64,000 nt of DNA, from contig MHEE01000004.1 in the NCBI GenBank assembly GCA_001805105.1, forward strand, positions 1 to 64,000. Reading direction: 5' to 3'. Below the pieces are notes generated by a model, which saw only the letters and a list, made by a program, of their open reading frames with translations, made no database searches and was not told the DNA's origin. Origin of the DNA: Nitrospirae bacterium GWF2_44_13 (GTDB lineage Bacteria > Nitrospirota > Thermodesulfovibrionia > Thermodesulfovibrionales > UBA1546). Every line of letters begins with the position of its first letter. Positions within the stretch are counted from its first letter, which is position 1. This document shows, piece by piece, positions 59,146 through 64,000 of this stretch. Both the position numbers and the translations under genes were made by a program.

Positions 59146-59543
59146 TTTCTTCCTTCCAGTATCATTTCAATCTGCTCTATTATCTCTGTCGCTGTTGCAC
59201 TGTCTTTCAAAACAACATTTTTCTTCGCATTAACGCTTATCTTTGTTGTCTTGCCCGTAATTCTTTCAAGCTCTATATAAATCTTCAATCTAGCGGTTGT
59301 TGCTGAAATCTCCACGCCGTTTTCTATTTTTTTCTTTCCTGCCTCTTTTATCCCCATCCTTTTCAAAGCTGCATGTACTGCGCCTTCTACCTGTTCAAAT
59401 GAGAAAGTCACAGTCTTATATGCGACATTTGTAACCGTATATGCAACACCGCCGCTTGCGCCTGTTAACAAGACGCTCGCACAGCCTGATGATAGAAGCA
59501 CAATGCACAGAAGCAGACAAAATGGAGTTGCCTTGGCCCGCAT
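59142..59543 (-). CDS. DUF3568-like lipoprotein
   Basis: 133 residues. Lipoprotein signal with lipobox LLSSGC, then a GGVAYTVTNVAYKTVTFSFEQ segment and an alpha/beta domain (ARLKIYIELERITGKTTKISV). Matches the general pattern of DUF3568 proteins. Function unknown. Coupled to hicA by a 4-base overlap, which is odd for a toxin-antitoxin module. Confidence 0.75.
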   Translation of the reverse strand: MRAKATPFCLLLCIVLLSSGCASVLLTGASGGVAYTVTNVAYKTVTFSFEQVEGAVHAALKRMGIKEAGKKKIENGVEISATTARLKIYIELERITGKTTKISVNAKKNVVLKDSATATEIIEQIEMILEGRK

Positions 59544-59617
59544 GGTATTTATTATCTCATATCAACCGAGAATTTCAAGTGATAAATTTAAATGAGAGCG
59601 AAGAATGCAGAAAATTT

Positions 59618-59693
59618 TGGAGGCGGCGAGCGGATTTGAACCGCTGCATAAAGGTTTTGCAGACCTCCCCCTTAGCCACTTGGGTACGCCGCC
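59618..59693 (-). tRNA. tRNA-Cys (anticodon GCA)
   Basis: Acceptor GGCGGCG/CGCCGCC, anticodon loop CTGCAAA (GCA), T-arm CGGTTCAAATCCG, U discriminator and encoded CCA. Confidence 0.95.
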
Positions 59694-59698
59694 ATCTT

Positions 59699-59768
59699 GA
59701 AGTTCGGAGTTCAGAGTTAAGAGTTGCGAGTAAAGCTCCTGACTGCGAACTAAATACTCCTGACTAAT
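59699..59768. repeat. Two-arm heptamer array between tRNA-Cys and tRNA-Gly
   Basis: Ten words in register: GAAGTTC GGAGTTC AGAGTTA AGAGTTG CGAGTAA, then AGCTCCT GACTGCG AACTAAA TACTCCT GACTAAT. It fills the spacer completely, ending two bases from tRNA-Gly. On the transcribed strand it would be a foldable linker in the tRNA precursor. Confidence 0.85.
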
Positions 59769-59769
59769 A

Positions 59770-59844
<75 letters not shown>

Positions 59845-59850
59845 ATAAAA

Positions 59851-59934
59851 AGAGTTAAGAGTTACATCTGAAACTTTCAACGTTTAACTCTTAACTTTGA
59901 ACTTTGAAGCTGCTCTTAACTTCTAACTGATTCC
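59851..59934. repeat. 84-base two-arm heptamer array upstream of trpE
   Basis: AGAGTTA AGAGTTA CATCTGA AACTTTC AACGTTT AACTCTT AACTTTG AACTTTG AAGCTGC TCTTAAC TTCTAAC TGATTCC. It lies between divergent tRNA-Gly and trpE, and supplies the region where the trpE -35 would be (TATACT follows at 59940-59945). Confidence 0.8.
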
Positions 59935-59980
59935 TGATGTATACTATCAAGAATAATGAAAAAAGGGCTTGTTTGTCAAT

Positions 59981-61462
59981 ATGCTGTATCCTGACCTTAA
60001 AGAGTTTAAGTCTCTATACGGAAAGGGAAATCTCATCCCTGTCTATAGGGAAATCCTTGCTGATTTTGATACCCCTGTCTCTGCATTTTTGAAGATTGGC
60101 AAAAGCCCTTCCTTCCTTCTTGAGAGTGTTGTCGGAGGAGAAAAATGGGCAAGATATTCCTTCCTCGGAACAAATCCGTCAAAGGTTATAAAGGGCCGGG
60201 GAAAGAAGATAGAGATACGAGAAAGAGGCAGAAAGCCGGTTGTATTTGAGGCAGATGACCCTGTGGATGTGCTTAAAAAAGAGATAGCTCTTTACAAGCC
60301 TGTTGATGTCCCGGGGCTTCCGAGATTTTCAGGCGGCTTGGTCGGATATATGGGCTATGACATGGTAAGATTTTTTGAGCGGGTTCCTGACAGCAAAAAA
60401 CCCGGCATTGATCTGCCTGATATGTTCTTTATGCTTGCTGACACAATGCTCATATTTGACAGTCTTAAGCAGAAGATAAAGATTGTCTCTAATGCGTATA
60501 TAGACGGAAAAAGCCCTGCAAAGGCGTATAAAGAAGCAGTGGAGAAGATAGATGCAATAACAGATAAGTTGAAGAGTTCAAGGGTTCGAGGGGTCAAGGG
60601 TTCAAGGGGCAAAAATATAAAACAGAAATTCACGTCAAGTTTTAAGACGAAAGAGGCTTTTGAGGAGGCTGTGCTTAAGTCAAAAGAATATATTGCGGCA
60701 GGCGATATATTTCAGGTTGTGCTCTCGCAGAGGTTTGAGAGAAAATCTGATGTTGAGCCTTTTGATGTTTACAGGGCGCTGCGTGTGGTAAATCCGTCTC
60801 CTTACATGTATTACATTGACACAGGAGACACGGAGATTGTCGGCTCATCTCCTGAGATACTTGTCAGGGTTGAGGATAAGAAAATTGTCCTGAGGCCTAT
60901 TGCAGGCACAAGGAGAAGGGGCGAAACAGAGGCAGACGATAAGGCTCTCGAAGAAGAACTTAAAAAAGACCCAAAGGAAATGGCAGAGCATATAATGCTT
61001 GTTGACCTCGGAAGGAATGATGTCGGCAGGGTTGCAGAGAAAGGTTCTGTTAATGTGACAGAGTTGATGGCTGTTGAAAGATACAGCCATGTGATGCATA
61101 TGGTGTCTAATGTTGAAGGAGACCTTGAGAAAGGACTTGATGCGTTTGATGTGCTCCGGGCATGTTTTCCGGCTGGCACTGTTACAGGCGCTCCGAAGGT
61201 TCGGGCTATGGAGATTATAGATGAACTTGAACCGATTAAAAGAGGGCCTTATGCCGGCTCTGTGGGATATTTCAGTTATTCAGGGAATATGGATACATGC
61301 ATTACGATAAGAACGCTTATAATAAAAGACGGGAAGGTTTATGTTCAGGCAGGCGCAGGGATTGTTGCTGATTCAGTGCCTGAGAGGGAATACACTGAGA
61401 CAGTGAACAAGGCAATGGGGATGATGAAGGCAGTGGATATGGCGGAGAGAGGGCTGGGTTAA
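59981..61462 (+). CDS. trpE: TrpE, anthranilate synthase component I
   Basis: 493 residues from ATG 59981. N-terminal domain with the Trp feedback motif LLES (SFLLESVVGG) and a C-terminal chorismate domain: GDIFQVVLSQRF, PSPYMYYIDTGD, PIAGTRRRG, VMHMVSNVEGDL, FPAGTVTGAPKVRAMEII. The interdomain linker (SSRVRGVKGSRGK) is encoded by an octamer array. A TTG at 59969 is a less likely start. Confidence 0.95.
   Translation: MLYPDLKEFKSLYGKGNLIPVYREILADFDTPVSAFLKIGKSPSFLLESVVGGEKWARYSFLGTNPSKVIKGRGKKIEIRERGRKPVVFEADDPVDVLKKEIALYKPVDVPGLPRFSGGLVGYMGYDMVRFFERVPDSKKPGIDLPDMFFMLADTMLIFDSLKQKIKIVSNAYIDGKSPAKAYKEAVEKIDAITDKLKSSRVRGVKGSRGKNIKQKFTSSFKTKEAFEEAVLKSKEYIAAGDIFQVVLSQRFERKSDVEPFDVYRALRVVNPSPYMYYIDTGDTEIVGSSPEILVRVEDKKIVLRPIAGTRRRGETEADDKALEEELKKDPKEMAEHIMLVDLGRNDVGRVAEKGSVNVTELMAVERYSHVMHMVSNVEGDLEKGLDAFDVLRACFPAGTVTGAPKVRAMEIIDELEPIKRGPYAGSVGYFSYSGNMDTCITIRTLIIKDGKVYVQAGAGIVADSVPEREYTETVNKAMGMMKAVDMAERGLG
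60568..60615. repeat. Octamer array inside trpE
   Basis: GTTGAAGA GTTCAAGG GTTCGAGG GGTCAAGG GTTCAAGG GGCAAAAA in 8-base register. It encodes the linker between the two domains of TrpE. Confidence 0.8.
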
Positions 61463-61474
61463 GGTATGCATATT

Positions 61475-61571
61475 AAAGCCGGGTATAATATCTTCGCTCA
61501 TTCTCGGTCTATCGCCCTTCCCGATTATTATCGGGACAAAATAAAACCGCTCAAATATCATATCCGGCTTT
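61475..61571. repeat. Long imperfect hairpin between trpE and trpG
   Basis: 61475-61493 (AAAGCCGGGTATAATATCT) pairs with 61553-61571 (AAATATCATATCCGGCTTT) with three non-Watson-Crick positions, and an inner CCCGAT-TATT-ATCGGG hairpin lies at 61520-61535. It occupies most of the 125-base trpE-trpG gap. No U-tract follows, so it is not a normal terminator. Confidence 0.75.
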
Positions 61572-61587
61572 CACCAAGAGGAAGTTT

Positions 61588-62157
61588 ATGCTATTAATGA
61601 TTGATAATTATGATTCCTTTACCTATAACCTCGTCCAGCATCTCGGGGAAATTGGAGAGGATATAAAGGTTTTCAGGAATGACAGGGTTACGATAAAAGA
61701 TATTGAAGAATTAAAACCTGAAAAGATTGTTATTTCTCCGGGGCCGTGCACTCCTAAAGAGGCGGGAGTTTCTGTTGATGTCATAAAATACTTTGCAGGC
61801 AAGATTCCTATTCTCGGCGTGTGTCTTGGGCATCAGGCAATCGGCGCTGCATTCGGCGGAGACATAATAAGGGCGCCGAGGCTCATGCATGGAAAAACGT
61901 CCATGATACATCATGACGGGAAAACAATTTTCAAAGGTATTCCAAGCCCATTTGAGGCAACGCGGTATCATTCGCTGATAATTAAAAAAGAGACACTGCC
62001 TGATTGCCTTGAGATTACCGCATGGACTGATCAGGATGAGATAATGGGAGTGAGGCATAAGGAATTTATAGTGGAAGGCGTGCAGTTTCATCCTGAATCG
62101 ATACTTACAAAAGTCGGGAAAGACCTTCTCAGAAATTTTCTGAAATTGCATTATTAG
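61588..62157 (+). CDS. trpG: TrpG, anthranilate synthase glutaminase
   Basis: 189 residues. Class I glutamine amidotransferase: [13 protein letters not shown], nucleophile in [10 protein letters not shown], and His/Glu in VQFHPESI. Supplies ammonia to TrpE; may also serve PabB. Confidence 0.95.
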   Translation: MLLMIDNYDSFTYNLVQHLGEIGEDIKVFRNDRVTIKDIEELKPEKIVISPGPCTPKEAGVSVDVIKYFAGKIPILGVCLGHQAIGAAFGGDIIRAPRLMHGKTSMIHHDGKTIFKGIPSPFEATRYHSLIIKKETLPDCLEITAWTDQDEIMGVRHKEFIVEGVQFHPESILTKVGKDLLRNFLKLHY

Positions 62158-62171
62158 ATTGCGGGGGAAAG

Positions 62172-63428
62172 ATGGATATTAAGGCTTATGTTCTAAAAAA
62201 GGCTACGGCGGCCAAAGAAGGCGCGAGGCATCTTGCAAAGGCGTCCTCTAAAGAAAAGAACAATGCGCTTTTAAAGATGGCCGCTGCCCTTAAAAAACGC
62301 AAAGCAGAACTAATAAAAGAAAACAAAAAAGATATTGCCTTTGCGGAAAAGAAAGGGCTTTCAAAGGCAATGATAGACAGGCTTGCCCTGAATGACAAGC
62401 GCATAAATGAGATGGCTCAGGGATTGATTGAGGTTGCAGCGCTTCCGGACCCTGTAGGAGAAGTGATAAAGATGTGGCAGAGGCCCAACGGGATGGTTGT
62501 CGGGAAGATGCGCGTTCCTATCGGAGTGATAGGGATCATCTATGAATCAAGGCCCAACGTTACTGCAGATGCAACGAGCCTTTGCCTAAAGGCAGGGAAT
62601 GCGGTAATTCTGCGCGGAGGCTCTGAGGCAATAAACTCCAATAAGGCGATTGTGAAGATACTGAGGGATGCGGCAAAGAGCAAAGGGCTTAATGAAAACG
62701 CAATAACATTTATTGATATACCTGAAAGAGAAGCAGTTATGGAGATGCTTAAGCTTGAGGGGCTTATTGACCTCATAATCCCGCGCGGGGGCGAAGGGCT
62801 GATAAGAACAGTCACGGCAAATTCAAGAATCCCGGTGCTTAAACATTATAAGGGCGTATGCCATGTGTTTGTTGACAGGGACGCTGACCTTAAAATGGCT
62901 GAGGATATATGCTTTAATGCAAAAGTCCAGAGGCCCGGCACTTGCAATGCGATGGAGACAATGCTCATTGACAAAAAGATCGCAAAGGCATTCCTCCCTT
63001 CAATGATTAAGAGGTTTAAAGATGCAAGGGTTGCTCTTAAGGGATGTCCTGAGACAAGGAAGACAGATAAGTCCATCGCTGCCGTGAAAGAAGATGATTT
63101 TTATATGGAGTATCTGGACCTCATCCTGAATGTGAAGGTTGTCAGGGATATGGATGAGGCAATAGAGCACATCGCAAAATACGGCTCTGCGCATTCCGAC
63201 GCTATTGTTACGGAGAATTATGAGAAGGCGATGCGCTTCCTGCGTGAGGTTGATTCATCCGCTGTTTTCGTTAATGCATCCACGAGATTGAATGACGGGT
63301 ATCAGTTCGGCCTCGGCGCTGAGATAGGGATATCAACTGACAAGATTCATGCAAGGGGGCCGATGGGGCTTGAAGAACTCACATGCACGAAGTTTATAGT
63401 GCTTGGGGATGGACAGATTAGAGAGTAG
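62172..63428 (+). CDS. proA: ProA, gamma-glutamyl phosphate reductase
   Basis: 418 residues, aldehyde-dehydrogenase fold. VPIGVIGIIYESRPNVTADA, ILRGGSEAINSN, catalytic Cys in RPGTCNAMET, and LGAEIGISTDKIHARGPMGLEELT. NADPH-dependent step of proline synthesis; proB is not in view. Confidence 0.95.
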   Translation: MDIKAYVLKKATAAKEGARHLAKASSKEKNNALLKMAAALKKRKAELIKENKKDIAFAEKKGLSKAMIDRLALNDKRINEMAQGLIEVAALPDPVGEVIKMWQRPNGMVVGKMRVPIGVIGIIYESRPNVTADATSLCLKAGNAVILRGGSEAINSNKAIVKILRDAAKSKGLNENAITFIDIPEREAVMEMLKLEGLIDLIIPRGGEGLIRTVTANSRIPVLKHYKGVCHVFVDRDADLKMAEDICFNAKVQRPGTCNAMETMLIDKKIAKAFLPSMIKRFKDARVALKGCPETRKTDKSIAAVKEDDFYMEYLDLILNVKVVRDMDEAIEHIAKYGSAHSDAIVTENYEKAMRFLREVDSSAVFVNASTRLNDGYQFGLGAEIGISTDKIHARGPMGLEELTCTKFIVLGDGQIRE

Positions 63429-63950
63429 GTGAAACTTCTAAAAATAGATTTCAATGAAATTCAGAAGGCAATGGAGGATGTCTCAAGGGATGCATTTGAC
63501 TACTTTCTTGACCTTGAGACAGGAGAGATTAAGACAATCTCCGTTGATGCGCTTGAAGGAGCAAATAGCAGTCTTTATAGAGGCGATGAACTGATTGATG
63601 AATCCTCGCTTGAAGCGTATGACATGCCTGAGTGGATTGAGGATGAAGTGGAGTTTGCAATAAGAATATTCTCTGAAAAGCAAAGATATGTCAGAATCCC
63701 GGAGCGCGAGTCTAAGGAAGTATATGCTCTCATGAAAAAATTCACGGAGGGGATTGATGAACTCAGCCCGCACGATGCACTTTCAGCCGCTCTCAACAGC
63801 CCGGATTCATTCAGCAGGTTCAAAAAGGCTCTTTCCGCTTTTCCTAAACACAAAAAGAAATGGTTTGCACTGAATGCAGGCGCAATGAAAAAGACAATAA
63901 CAGAATGGCTTGAATCAATCGGCATAAAACCAGAGCAGAGTTACCACTAA
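63429..63950 (+). CDS. UPF0158-family protein
   Basis: 173 residues, GTG start immediately after the proA stop. DYFLDLETGEI, YVRIPERESKEVYALMKKF, RFKKALSAFPKHKKKWF and EWLESIGIKP fit the UPF0158 family. Function unknown. Confidence 0.8.
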   Translation: MKLLKIDFNEIQKAMEDVSRDAFDYFLDLETGEIKTISVDALEGANSSLYRGDELIDESSLEAYDMPEWIEDEVEFAIRIFSEKQRYVRIPERESKEVYALMKKFTEGIDELSPHDALSAALNSPDSFSRFKKALSAFPKHKKKWFALNAGAMKKTITEWLESIGIKPEQSYH

Positions 63951-63959
63951 CCAACTGCC

Positions 63960-63988
63960 TTGACAATACACTCCTTTGCATAATAATG
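63960..63988 (+). promoter_or_regulatory. Possible promoter at the right edge
   Basis: TTGACA at 63960-63965 followed after 16-17 bases by AATAAT/ATAATG. The gene it would serve lies beyond the window. Confidence 0.35.
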
Positions 63989-64000
63989 TAACTGCAAATC

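Noticed and set aside
59845-59980. Trp leader peptide or T-box before trpE
   Set aside because: I find no short ORF with tandem Trp codons and no T-box sequence; the region is a heptamer array plus a possible promoter.

Overview
The window looks like a chromosomal segment of an uncultivated, Gram-negative, probably anaerobic bacterium of the Nitrospirota type. That placement is an inference. It rests on lipid A and Kdo genes, an Rnf complex, a 14-subunit-type complex I with Hnd/Hyd-like NADH-module subunits, ADP-forming acyl-CoA synthetase subunits and a selenoprotein peroxiredoxin. No gene-free stretch exceeds about 300 bases once tRNAs and repeat arrays are counted.

Layout. 1-2603 (minus): rnfC-rnfD-rnfG, divergent from trpD. 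3842-7383 (minus): a toxin-antitoxin pair whose toxin is broken by a stop codon, then a TPR lipoprotein-like gene, a class III cyclase-like gene and a membrane-anchored small protein. 7575-14898 (plus): outer-membrane lipid operon gnnA-gnnB-lpxB-msbA-kdtA-lpxK, pointing to lipid A built on diamino-glucosamine. 15023-35806 (plus): one very long complex I operon. The order is nuoABCD, a nuoE remnant, a sensor kinase, a receiver protein, a 50-residue ORF, a receiver-NuoE fusion, an HndB-like protein, NuoF, NuoG, then DRTGG / HATPase / DRTGG / PHP / HATPase proteins, a 51-residue ORF and nuoHIJKLMN. 35836-47093: TraB/GumN protein, an orphan dihydrolipoamide acyltransferase, accessory genes with a three-gene toxin-antitoxin cluster, and acdA and acdB separated by an RND export operon. 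47161-49904: a selenocysteine peroxiredoxin, tRNA-Leu, yraN, a TOPRIM protein, gmhA and ruvC. 49906-59543: glcD, PBP1A, hisA, a DUF3108 protein, a glycosyltransferase, speH, serS, hicAB and lipoproteins. 59618-63950: tRNA-Cys, tRNA-Gly, trpE-trpG-proA and a UPF0158 protein.

Two things stand out. First, the complex I operon carries an embedded signalling cassette: a periplasmic-Cys/His sensor kinase, a single-domain receiver, and a receiver domain fused to the NuoE [2Fe-2S] subunit. It also carries the accessory genes that normally travel with electron-bifurcating [FeFe]-hydrogenases, yet no hydrogenase subunit is present. Second, about 20 short arrays of degenerate 7- or 8-base words are scattered through the window. 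Many have a reverse-complement second arm, so they can fold. They sit between genes, between two tRNAs, and in frame inside conserved genes (lpxK, kdtA, ruvC, trpE, acdA).

All assignments come from reading sequence and translations by eye; no database search was run.
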